Positions 7,817-14,504 of a stretch of 20,904 nucleotides of DNA are shown here, piece after piece; the first letter of the stretch is position 1; each line of letters opens with the position of its first letter. The stretch is from Vulcanococcus sp. SFB_649D_100_25. Its GTDB lineage: Bacteria; Cyanobacteriota; Cyanobacteriia; PCC-6307; Cyanobiaceae. Below the pieces are notes generated by a model. The model made no database searches and was not told where the DNA came from. It saw only the letters and a list, made by a program, of their open reading frames with translations. Where the stretch lies: assembly GCA_030833825.1 (NCBI GenBank), contig JAURGL010000011.1, forward strand, positions 1-20,904. The letters are read 5' to 3'. The position numbers were made by a program, and so were the translations under genes.

Positions 7817-8377
7817 ATGCAGTCGCCCCAGACTGACAGAACAGGACAGGCCGCCCTCAGTCCCTGTGGCCGTTATCGCTGGTGGCTTGAGCGCAGCTGG
7901 GATGCCGCAGGCCCAGCCCTGGTGTTCATCGGACTGAATCCCTCGCGGGCGACAGCCGATCGGGATGACCCCACCCTGCGGCGCCTGCAGGGCTTCGCCC
8001 GGGCCTGGGGCTTCGGCCGCCTGGAGGTCCTCAACCTGTTCTCACGCATGGCGGCCACGCCGGCGGTGCTGCGCCGCAGCGCTGATCCGGTGGGGGCTCA
8101 GACCGACGCCTGGCTGCGCAGGCGCGTGCTGGCCCTGGCCGGGGAGCCCCACACGGCCCTGTGGCTCGGCTGGGGCAATGGGGGCCGTTGGAGAGGGCGT
8201 GACCAGCAGGTCCTGGCTTTGCTGCAGGGGCTGCAGGCTCCGCCTCTGCCCATGTTGGCCCTGGGGCTTACCGCCAGCGGACAGCCCCGCCATCCTCTTT
8301 ATGCCCCCAAGGCTGCGCAGCCGCTTCTGTTGACCCATCCTGGGGATGAGCTTCGGCCTGGTTCCCCCTGGCGATGA
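7817..8377 (+). CDS. DUF1643 domain-containing protein
   Basis: The 186-residue product matches the DUF1643 pattern: RYRWWLERSW near the N terminus, then FIGLNPSRATADRDDPTLRR and GFGRLEVLNLFSRMAATP with a following DPVG. The biochemical role of the family is not established. I place the start at the ATG at 7817 because upstream in this frame is only the antisense of polA. The ATG lies 12 bp from the divergent polA start, and no convincing ribosome binding site precedes it apart from GGGG directly adjacent, so it may be leaderless. The stop codon overlaps the next gene by ATGA, making it the first gene of an overlapping trio that ends with a cation:proton antiporter. Confidence 0.82.
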   Translation: MQSPQTDRTGQAALSPCGRYRWWLERSWDAAGPALVFIGLNPSRATADRDDPTLRRLQGFARAWGFGRLEVLNLFSRMAATPAVLRRSADPVGAQTDAWLRRRVLALAGEPHTALWLGWGNGGRWRGRDQQVLALLQGLQAPPLPMLALGLTASGQPRHPLYAPKAAQPLLLTHPGDELRPGSPWR

Positions 8378-8625
8378 CCCGTATCCCAAGCCGTTTCGCG
8401 ATCCATCTGTTGCTCTCCGGGGGGCATGAGCAGGTGGTGCATTTCCCCAGCCTCGATGCCTTCCAGCAGTGGTACGGGACGGTGCTCAATGCGGGCCCTG
8501 CCGATGCCTTCATCAATGTCCCGATCACGGATCTGCCCGGGGAGTATCTGGTGGTGAGGCCCAGTGCCGTGAAAGGGATTCGGGTGGAGCCGATCTACGG
8601 CGCCCTCGCTGACGATGACGTTTGA
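8374..8625 (+). CDS. Small hypothetical protein (83 aa) between the DUF1643 and antiporter genes
   Basis: I do not recognise a named family. The 83-residue product is soluble, with a strand-rich start (RFAIHLLLSGGHEQVVHF), an amphipathic helix with aromatic residues (LDAFQQWYGTVL) and a strand-like end (GEYLVVRPSAVKGIRVEP). No signal peptide or membrane segment is seen. The ATG overlaps the stop of the DUF1643 gene by 4 bp and its end overlaps the antiporter start by 11 bp, so it is translated within the same message. The context suggests co-expression rather than a specific function. Confidence 0.75.
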   Translation: MTRIPSRFAIHLLLSGGHEQVVHFPSLDAFQQWYGTVLNAGPADAFINVPITDLPGEYLVVRPSAVKGIRVEPIYGALADDDV

Positions 8626-9904
8626 GGGGAACAGCCCGGAGCTGCTCTGGGGAACCTCATTTTTTGCCGGTTCGCTGGCGCAGCTGACGGCCCGGCTTAG
8701 TGGGCTGCCGTCGGTGGTTCTGCTGCTGGCGGTTGGGTTGCTGATCGGGCAGGCGGGGCTGGATCTGGTGAACCCTGAAAGCCTCGGGGGCGGTCTGGAG
8801 TCGCTGGTCGCCCTGTTGGTGAGTCTGGTGCTCTTCGATGGTGGTTTGAATCTGCGCCTGGCCGGGCGGGAGCTGCAGCGCACGGTGATTCAGCTGGTCC
8901 TGGCCCGCTGCCTTCTCGCTCTGCCGGGGGGCGCCGTCCTGGCCCATGAACTGGCGGGCCTGAGTTGGCCCCTGGCCTGGGTGTTCGCGGCGATTGCCCT
9001 AGGCACCGGGCCCACGGTGATCACACCGATGGTGCGGCAGATGGCCCTGGTGCCCCGCTTGGCCGGGGTGCTGGAGGCGGAGGGCCTGATCCTCGAGCCG
9101 GTGGGTGCGGTGCTCGCCCTGGTGTTGCTGCAGTTGGCCCTCGGGGACCTGCAGCGCTGGGATGAGGTCCTGCCGCTGTTGCTGCTGCGCCTTGGCGGGG
9201 GTGCCTTGATCGGGGCCGTCACCGGCTGGGTGCTGGTGCTGGTGCTCGAGCGCCTGCCGGCCGATGCCGAAGCCCTGAAGCTGCAGCTCACCCTCGGGGT
9301 TCTGTTCCTGCTGGTCAGTGGCATCCAGGAGGTCCTGCCGGAGGCCGGCCTGCCGGCGGCGGTCGCGGCGGGTGTGGTGGTGGGGCTGCGCCTGGATGAG
9401 CAGGCCACCCAGCTGGATGAGTGGATCGCGCAGTTGGCCCAGTTGGCGATCACGGTCCTGTTCCCCCTGTTGGCGGCGGATCTGTCCTGGGGGGAGCTGA
9501 GCCCCCTGGGCTTGGGAGGTGTGGCCTGCGTGTTGGGATTGATGCTCTACCGCTGGCTGGTGGTGCAGGCGGCGGGGCTGGGGCTGCCGGCCTTGCTCTG
9601 GTCCGACAAGCTGATGCTCAGTTGGGTGGCCCCGCGGGGCATCGTCACGGCGGCGGTGGCCAGCCTGTTTGCCCTCAAGATCAGTGCGGCCGGGTTGCCC
9701 GGCGGCGGGGCCCTCAAGGGGCTGGTCTTTCTCACGATCCTGCTCACCGTGGCCCTGCAGGGCTTCACGGCGCCAGTCCTGGCCCGGAGGCTTGGCCTGG
9801 TTGATCCCTTAGAGGCTGCGCTCGATGCGGGAGCGGGCCTCGCCGCTGGGTTGGAGCAGCAGCCAGGTGGTGAGCAGGTCGGGTCCCTGGAGGCTGCCGA
9901 GTAG
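8615..9904 (+). CDS. Cation:proton antiporter (CPA superfamily) with divergent ion-binding motifs
   Basis: The 429-residue protein is almost wholly hydrophobic, with about 12-13 membrane segments in the layout of Na+/H+ antiporters. The TM4-equivalent motif reads GTGPTVITP (130-138), where CPA1 members usually have TDP. The TM5-equivalent reads EGLILEPVG (156-164), where they have an Asn-Asp or Asp-Asp pair. The usual ion-carrying aspartates are therefore absent at these positions; Glu161 may substitute. A WVAPRGIVTAAVASLFAL segment near residue 340 is typical of the family. The protein would exchange sodium or potassium for protons across the plasma or thylakoid membrane; direction and ion are unknown. 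The last 31 residues plus the stop lie antisense over the 3' end of gltX. The start overlaps the upstream gene by 11 bp. Confidence 0.88.
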   Translation: MTFEGNSPELLWGTSFFAGSLAQLTARLSGLPSVVLLLAVGLLIGQAGLDLVNPESLGGGLESLVALLVSLVLFDGGLNLRLAGRELQRTVIQLVLARCLLALPGGAVLAHELAGLSWPLAWVFAAIALGTGPTVITPMVRQMALVPRLAGVLEAEGLILEPVGAVLALVLLQLALGDLQRWDEVLPLLLLRLGGGALIGAVTGWVLVLVLERLPADAEALKLQLTLGVLFLLVSGIQEVLPEAGLPAAVAAGVVVGLRLDEQATQLDEWIAQLAQLAITVLFPLLAADLSWGELSPLGLGGVACVLGLMLYRWLVVQAAGLGLPALLWSDKLMLSWVAPRGIVTAAVASLFALKISAAGLPGGGALKGLVFLTILLTVALQGFTAPVLARRLGLVDPLEAALDAGAGLAAGLEQQPGGEQVGSLEAAE

Positions 9905-11245
9905 GGCTGCCCGCAGGGTCTTCATCAGCACCCCCTTCTTCACCCCGGCAGTGGCTACGGCCTTGCCGAGCAGCTCCTGGGCCGCCTCAGCACTGAGCGG
10001 GCCCTCTGGCAGGTGCTGCAGGAGGGCCTGGAGGGCGGGTCGGGCACCCTCTTGATCCAGCTGCTGCAGGGCCGCATCGCTCAACGCCGGCCTTTCAAAG
10101 AAGGGACGGGCCTGCTCAACCCCGTCCTGCAGGGTCACCAGGGAGGGCCCGATCAGGTTGCAGAGCTCCAGGAGCCAGGCGTGCTCCGGTGCACTCCAAC
10201 CCTGGGCACTCCACAGGGGCTGGAGATCTGTGAGCAGTTGCTCTGGGCTGCGTTCGTGCAGGACCTGGCTGTTGAGCCAGTTGAGCTTGTCCCAATCGAA
10301 GCGCGCCCCGGCCTTGTTGACCCGATCGAAGCCGAACACCTTGGCGGCATCACTGAGGTTGAAACGCTCATCCATCCCCTCCGGCGGCGACCAGCCCAGC
10401 AGGGTCATGTAGTTAGCCAGGGCCTCGGCCGTGTAGCCCTGGGCGCGGAAGTCGTTCACCGAGGTGACCCCATCACGCTTGGAGAGCTTTTTCCCCTCCT
10501 TGTTGAGGATCAGGGGGGTGTGGGCGAACACCGGTTCGGGGGCCCCAAGGGCGGCGTAGAGGAGCTGTTGCTTGGCGGTGTTGGCGATGTGGTCTTCGCC
10601 GCGGATCACGTGGGTGATCGCCATGGCGGCGTCATCGACCACCACGACCAGGTTGTAGAGGGGGTCGCCGATCTGATCGGCGGGGGCACGGCGGGCAATC
10701 ACCATGTCGCCTCCGAGGTCGGAGCCTGACCAGCGCATCTCGCCCCGCACCAGGTCGGTCCAGGTGATGACCGCCTCGTCATCGATGCGGAAGCGAATCG
10801 TGGCCTCACGACCTTCGGCGATGTAGGCCTGTTCCTGCTCCGCGCTGAGGTTGCGGTGCCGGTTGTCGTAGCGAGGGGCGCGGTTTTCGGCGGCCTGCCG
10901 TTCGCGCATCTCTGTGAGCTCCGCCTCGCTGGCGTAGCAGCGGTAAGCCTTGCCGGAGTCGAGCAGCTGCTGGATGGCGGTGCGGTGTTCAGCGATCCGC
11001 TCGCTCTGAATCACGGGCTCGGCGTCCCAGTCGATGCCCAGCCACTGAAGGCCCTCAAGGATGTTGGCGGTGTACTCGGGTTTGCTGCGCTCTTTGTCGG
11101 TGTCCTCGATGCGCAGCAGGAATTGCCCGCCGTGATGCCGTGCAAACAACCAGTTGAAGACCGCGGTGCGGGCGGTGCCGATGTGGAGGGTCCCGGTCGG
11201 GCTGGGGGCGAGACGCACACGGACCGCCGCTCCAGTTCCAGACAC
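9809..11245 (-). CDS. gltX: Glutamyl-tRNA synthetase
   Basis: This 478-residue class I synthetase attaches glutamate to tRNA-Glu, which in cyanobacteria also feeds tetrapyrrole synthesis through glutamyl-tRNA reductase. The ATP-binding HIGH motif appears as HIGT (21-24) after RLAPSPTG, and the second signature is KLSKR (253-257). LLRIEDTDKERS, HVIRGEDHIANT and the alpha-helical C-terminal anticodon-binding domain are all present, and the length is normal. The start is GTG at 11245, with GAGG 8 bases upstream. It lies 23 bp downstream of tRNA-Asp on the same strand, so a joint tRNA-Asp/gltX transcript is possible. The last 96 bp are shared antisense with the antiporter gene. Confidence 0.98.
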   Translation of the reverse strand: MSGTGAAVRVRLAPSPTGTLHIGTARTAVFNWLFARHHGGQFLLRIEDTDKERSKPEYTANILEGLQWLGIDWDAEPVIQSERIAEHRTAIQQLLDSGKAYRCYASEAELTEMRERQAAENRAPRYDNRHRNLSAEQEQAYIAEGREATIRFRIDDEAVITWTDLVRGEMRWSGSDLGGDMVIARRAPADQIGDPLYNLVVVVDDAAMAITHVIRGEDHIANTAKQQLLYAALGAPEPVFAHTPLILNKEGKKLSKRDGVTSVNDFRAQGYTAEALANYMTLLGWSPPEGMDERFNLSDAAKVFGFDRVNKAGARFDWDKLNWLNSQVLHERSPEQLLTDLQPLWSAQGWSAPEHAWLLELCNLIGPSLVTLQDGVEQARPFFERPALSDAALQQLDQEGARPALQALLQHLPEGPLSAEAAQELLGKAVATAGVKKGVLMKTLRAALLGSLQGPDLLTTWLLLQPSGEARSRIERSL

Positions 11246-11268
11246 TGGTGTTGCCTCAATGTTGAGAA

Positions 11269-11342
11269 CGGGACTGACGGGGCTCGAACCCGCAACTTCC
11301 GCCGTGACAGGGCGGTGCTCTAACCGATTGAACTACAGTCCC
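11269..11342 (-). tRNA. tRNA-Asp (GTC)
   Basis: On the minus strand this folds as a standard 74-nt tRNA. The acceptor stem is GGGACTG with CAGTCCC and discriminator G. The D arm is GTTC/GAGC, the anticodon stem CCGCC/GGCGG with loop CTGTCAC (anticodon GTC), and the T arm GCGGG/CCCGT with loop TTCGAGC. The 3' CCA is not encoded. A sigma70-like promoter sits about 70 bp upstream. Confidence 0.97.
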
Positions 11343-11411
11343 ATGAGCGCTCAAAGAGCTCTCCCAGCCAGGGCTTCCCGGCCTCGTCTGGATCGCCGCA
11401 GCGACCTCAAA

Positions 11412-11441
11412 AGTATCCGTTGTCGCCCTGCCCTCCGTCAA
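11412..11441 (-). promoter_or_regulatory. Sigma70-like promoter for tRNA-Asp (and possibly gltX)
   Basis: Read on the minus strand, TTGACG (11441-11436) and GATACT (11417-11412) are separated by exactly 18 bp. Transcription would start near 11405, giving a leader of about 60 nt before tRNA-Asp. It lies downstream of the terminator at 11475-11502, so it would restart transcription for tRNA-Asp. The spacing and both boxes are close to consensus; there is no experimental evidence here. Confidence 0.55.
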
Positions 11442-11474
11442 CAACCTGAGGCGCACCGCAGCGCGATTGGCACG

Positions 11475-11502
11475 AAAAAAGCCCGTCCGGAGACGGGCTT
11501 TT
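11475..11502 (-). terminator. Strong intrinsic terminator
   Basis: GCCCGTC (11481-11487) and GACGGGC (11492-11498) form a perfect 7-bp stem with loop CGGA. The stem is extended by A-T pairs, and on the minus strand it is followed by six T's (11480-11475). It would end transcripts from the 62-residue gene and probably the rplS/tRNA-Trp unit. On the plus strand only four T's follow, so it would be weaker in that direction. Confidence 0.85.
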
Positions 11503-11551
11503 GAGGTGAATGTCCGGCAAGGGCCGGGCAAAAGCGGTGATCAGAATGAGA

Positions 11552-11740
11552 TCAAGGACGGAAACCTGCGGGCTCAATCAGGCGGACTTGATTACCACGA
11601 GCAGTGAACTCGCGGCCCTGGTCGCTTTGGACGACCACGCGACCGCCGGATTTGACGCGGATCACCCGGGCACGAACCCAGCCGAGGGCGGCTGATTCCA
11701 GAACCTTGACCACATCACCGGGCTGTAGATCCAACTCCAT
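11552..11740 (-). CDS. Small hypothetical protein (62 aa), likely beta-barrel
   Basis: From the ATG at 11740 the product is 62 residues with a strand-rich pattern (GDVVKVLESAALGWVRARVI, then RVVVQSDQGREFTARG). This resembles small SH3-like or KOW-like barrels, but I cannot assign it to a named family. An upstream start at 11773 would add 11 residues of unlikely composition. It lies between tRNA-Trp (37 bp away) and a strong terminator about 50 bp downstream, so it probably closes the transcript running from rplS. An RNA-binding or translation-linked role is only a guess from fold and context. Confidence 0.75.
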   Translation of the reverse strand: MELDLQPGDVVKVLESAALGWVRARVIRVKSGGRVVVQSDQGREFTARGNQVRLIEPAGFRP

Positions 11741-11777
11741 GTCCGGAAACGAGAGACTGCAAGGAGGGGGCACCGAA

Positions 11778-11850
11778 CGCGCCGTGGAGGACTTGAACCC
11801 CCGACATCAGGTTTTGGAGACCTGCGTTCTACCAACTGAACTAACGGCGC
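11778..11850 (-). tRNA. tRNA-Trp (CCA)
   Basis: On the minus strand this folds as a 73-nt tRNA. The acceptor stem is GCGCCGT with ACGGCGC and discriminator G. The D arm is GTTC/GAAC, the anticodon stem CAGGT/ACCTG with loop CTCCAAA (anticodon CCA), and the T arm GGGGG/CCTCC with loop TTCAAGT. The 3' CCA end is not encoded. No promoter is evident between it and rplS, so it is probably processed from a longer transcript. Confidence 0.97.
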
Positions 11851-11871
11851 AGGGCCGATGTCCCCTCGGTC

Positions 11872-11925
11872 GAAGCACCTGGCAAGCCATGTGCTTCAGC
11901 GGGCCACAACCCTGAGGCTGTGGCC
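11872..11925 (-). other. Two tandem hairpins between rplS and tRNA-Trp
   Basis: GAAGCAC (11872-11878) pairs with GTGCTTC (11891-11897) around 12 bases. GGCCACA (11902-11908) pairs with TGTGGCC (11919-11925) around 10 bases. Neither is followed by a T-run, so they look more like RNA processing or stability elements than terminators. They fill most of the 98-bp gap between the rplS stop and the tRNA. Confidence 0.45.
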
Positions 11926-11948
11926 ATGGTGCTGGTACCGCGAGGGCC

Positions 11949-12461
11949 TCAGCGATCGAAGCGCTGCTTAACGCGAGTGGCTTTGCCCACCCGGTCACGC
12001 AGATAGAAGAGCTTCGCCCGGCGCACTTTACCGCGACGTTCCACCTTGATGGAAGCCACCTGGGGGCTGTGAATCATGAAGACACGCTCAACGCCGATGC
12101 CCTGGAAGATGCGGCGAACGGTGATGGTCTCGTTCAGGCCGCCGTGGCGCTTGGCGATCACCACGCCCTCGTAGGGCTGGATGCGTTCCTTGTTGCCCTC
12201 GGTGATGCGCACGCCCACGCGGACGGTGTCGCCCACGTAGATGTCAGGCAGGTCCTTGGGGTTCTTGGCGATCTGCTCGGCTTCGAAGGCCTGCATCAGC
12301 GCGTGGGCGCTGAGCTTGCCAACGGTGGCCTTGGCGGCAGCAGGCTTCTTCTCGGCGACAGCAACGCTGGCCTCGGCTTCAGCAGCAGCCTCGGTGCCGG
12401 CAGCTTCGTTGATCTCCTCGTTCTGGATCTCGTCAGTCATGTCCTTGGATTCCGCTGCCAT
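11949..12461 (-). CDS. rplS: Ribosomal protein L19 with N-terminal extension
   Basis: The C-terminal ~115 residues are unmistakable L19 (VGDTVRVGVRITEGNKERIQ, then the RRIFQGIGVERVF and SPQVASIKVERRGKVRRAKL blocks). L19 sits at the interface of the 30S and 50S subunits. About 55 residues of Ala/Glu/Lys-rich sequence precede it, as in other picocyanobacterial L19 proteins and unlike E. coli. I place the start at the ATG at 12461 because GGAG lies 6 bases upstream, giving 170 residues. The ATG at 12440 (163 residues) has AAGGA only one base away, which is too close. A PepSY-like membrane protein gene ends 43 bp upstream on the same strand; tRNA-Trp follows. Confidence 0.96.
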   Translation of the reverse strand: MAAESKDMTDEIQNEEINEAAGTEAAAEAEASVAVAEKKPAAAKATVGKLSAHALMQAFEAEQIAKNPKDLPDIYVGDTVRVGVRITEGNKERIQPYEGVVIAKRHGGLNETITVRRIFQGIGVERVFMIHSPQVASIKVERRGKVRRAKLFYLRDRVGKATRVKQRFDR

Positions 12462-12504
12462 CCCAGCTCCGTAAAACGCCTGGCCAAACAACCAGTGTAC
12501 TGGC

Positions 12505-12810
12505 TCAGGGTGCCCCCTCCCGCTGACCCCATTTCCGCAGGAGGGCCGCTCCGGCCATGGTGGCCCCGGTGGCGAGCATCCAGAGCAGCCCCAGGCCGTT
12601 GAGCAGGACGACCACCGGTTCGGCGGCGGGTCCCAGCCACTCACCCTCGTGCAGGACCATCAACCAGTGCACCTGGTCCCGGCTCAAGCCTCCCCAGTCC
12701 TTCAGCAGGCGGTAGCTCATGCCACTGCAGACGGTGATCAGCAGAGGGGCGATCACCACGGGGGCCACGGCGGCATGCAGGCGGCGCACCAGAACCAGGG
12801 GCTTGCGCAT
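12505..12810 (-). CDS. Small membrane protein, PepSY-associated TM-like
   Basis: The 101-residue protein starts with a basic amphipathic stretch (RKPLVLVRRLHAAVAPVV) running into a first membrane helix. A middle part contains a His-containing loop (VHWLMVLHEGEWLG), and a second long hydrophobic segment ends in basic residues (LLRKWGQREG). This helix-loop-helix with LH and HEGEWLG motifs resembles the small PepSY-associated transmembrane proteins of cyanobacteria; the assignment is by pattern only. The histidines could bind haem or metal, but that is speculation. The gene diverges from map, with 71 bp between their starts, and lies 43 bp upstream of rplS. Confidence 0.7.
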   Translation of the reverse strand: MRKPLVLVRRLHAAVAPVVIAPLLITVCSGMSYRLLKDWGGLSRDQVHWLMVLHEGEWLGPAAEPVVVLLNGLGLLWMLATGATMAGAALLRKWGQREGAP

Positions 12811-12881
12811 GAGCGGAGAGCCTGGCGGCAGGAACTCGGGCCCAGGTTCTAACTTGCAAAGAGCAGGCCTGCACCGCTGGG

Positions 12882-13751
12882 ATGAACCTCTTCGCCGATT
12901 TGCTGGCTGCCACCCAGAAGGAACAGCAGGGACACACTGCTGAGCCCGTGGTCACCCAGACCGGGCCCCGCATCCAAAAGAGCCGTCGCGGCGTCGAGGT
13001 CAAAAGCGCCCGCGAGATTGAAACGATGCGCCGGTCCAGCCGCATCGTCGCCACGGTCCTGCGCGAAATCATGGAGATGGCGGCTCCGGGGATGACCACC
13101 GGTGACCTCGATGCCCACGCCGAGAAGCGCATCCGTGAGATGGGGGCGGTCCCCAGCTTCAAGGGCTATCACGGCTTTCCTGCCAGCATCTGCGCCTCGA
13201 TCAACAACGAGGTGGTGCATGGGATCCCCAGCAACAAACGGCTGATCAAGGCCGGGGACCTGGTCAAGATCGACACCGGGGCCTACTTCGACGGCTACCA
13301 CGGCGACAGCTGCGTGAGCATCCTGGTGGGCGATCAGGCCCCTGATCACGCCAAGTCCCTCGCCAAGGTGGCCCAGGAATCCTTAATGAAGGGCCTGGCC
13401 ACGGTGAAGGCGGGCAGCACCCTGTTGGATCTCGCCGGCGCTGTGCAGGACCACGTCGAGGCCCATGGCTTCGCGGTGGTGGAGGACTACACCGGGCACG
13501 GTGTGGGTCGCAATCTGCACGAGGAGCCCTCGGTCTTCAACTACCGCACCAGGGACCTGCCCAACATGAAGCTGCGGGCGGGGATGACCCTTGCCGTGGA
13601 GCCGATCCTCAATGCCGGGAGCAAATCCTGCCGCACCCTCAAGGACCGCTGGACCGTGGTGACCGTTGACGGGAGCCTCTCGGCCCAGTGGGAACACACC
13701 ATCGCGGTGACCAGCGATGGCTGTGAAATCCTCACCGACCGCGACTTTTAG
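12882..13751 (+). CDS. map: Type I methionine aminopeptidase
   Basis: The 289-residue enzyme removes the N-terminal methionine from nascent proteins. All five metal ligands of the pita-bread fold are visible: Asp131 (KIDTGAYFDG), Asp142 (GYHGDSC), His206 (YTGHGVG), Glu240 (AVEPIL) and Glu271 (QWEHTIAV). His113 and His213 match the substrate-binding histidines. The protein has about 35 extra N-terminal residues compared with E. coli MetAP, without zinc-finger cysteines. Its stop overlaps the end of the converging dehydrogenase gene by 4 bp. Confidence 0.97.
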   Translation: MNLFADLLAATQKEQQGHTAEPVVTQTGPRIQKSRRGVEVKSAREIETMRRSSRIVATVLREIMEMAAPGMTTGDLDAHAEKRIREMGAVPSFKGYHGFPASICASINNEVVHGIPSNKRLIKAGDLVKIDTGAYFDGYHGDSCVSILVGDQAPDHAKSLAKVAQESLMKGLATVKAGSTLLDLAGAVQDHVEAHGFAVVEDYTGHGVGRNLHEEPSVFNYRTRDLPNMKLRAGMTLAVEPILNAGSKSCRTLKDRWTVVTVDGSLSAQWEHTIAVTSDGCEILTDRDF

Positions 13752-14491
13752 GACCGGCTGACCGCCCTGAAGTAGAGCCAACGGCTCAACGTGGTGAGCG
13801 GCATCAAGACATAGGTCAGGGGATTGGGGGTGACGATTATCAATCCCCAATCCCATCGCACCTGCCGCAGGATTTCTCCGGCCACGAAGTCGGCGCTCAT
13901 CAGGCCCATCGGGTTGAGGGCTGAGCGAAACGGACCCAGGACCAATCGACGGATCCGCAGGTTGGGGCCAGCCAGATCCAGGCTCCGGAGGCTGAGCAAC
14001 TGGCCCTCCAGGCGCTTGCTGATCTCGTAGAGGGGACTCACCGCCGCCTGGATTTCAGCCTCCGACGTGTTGATCCAGATTTCCCGTTGCTGCCCCCTGG
14101 GCTCAAGGGAAGCGAACAGCTCCAGCAGCCTCCAGCCGCTGAGGGCGTTGATCTCGAGGGAGCGCTCCACGGCGGCAGGGCTCCGATCGCCATGGCAGTT
14201 CACGCCATGGTTGATCACCAGGACATCGCAGCGGTTCAGGAGGGTCCGCAGCTCGTCTTCGGCCCCGCATCGCCAGGACACCTGCTCCAGGGGGATGGGC
14301 TGCCCCTTCGAGCAGAGGATCGTCAGGGGCGCCTCGCTGCTGGTCAGGGCGATCAGCTGCGCTCCGGCTTGGTGCAACTGCCGCACCAGGGCCTGCCCGA
14401 GGCTCCCGCTGGCTCCGGTCACGGCAACGGTGCGTCCTTGGAACCGCTCGAGGCGCATGCGCAGCTGGGCGTTGCCGTCAGCATGCGTCAT
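13748..14491 (-). CDS. Short-chain dehydrogenase/reductase, membrane-associated
   Basis: The 247-residue protein has the SDR nucleotide-binding motif TGASGSLG (25-32), an NHG motif after the fourth strand and the catalytic Tyr155-x3-Lys159 (YEISK). The blocks NTSEAEIQ, LVLGPFRSALNPMG and IIVTPNPLTY resemble the C-terminal half of the cyanobacterial proteins called bifunctional sterol desaturase/short-chain dehydrogenase; here the SDR half stands alone. The C terminus is hydrophobic (LTYVLMPLTTLSRWLYF), suggesting membrane attachment. The substrate is unknown. I chose the ATG at 14491; ATGs at 14518 and 14458 are alternatives, but 14518 would overlap the divergent gene. Near the 3' end a perfect 10-bp inverted repeat lies within the coding sequence. 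Confidence 0.85.
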   Translation of the reverse strand: MTHADGNAQLRMRLERFQGRTVAVTGASGSLGQALVRQLHQAGAQLIALTSSEAPLTILCSKGQPIPLEQVSWRCGAEDELRTLLNRCDVLVINHGVNCHGDRSPAAVERSLEINALSGWRLLELFASLEPRGQQREIWINTSEAEIQAAVSPLYEISKRLEGQLLSLRSLDLAGPNLRIRRLVLGPFRSALNPMGLMSADFVAGEILRQVRWDWGLIIVTPNPLTYVLMPLTTLSRWLYFRAVSRS

Positions 14492-14504
14492 CCTCGGATC
14501 AGCG

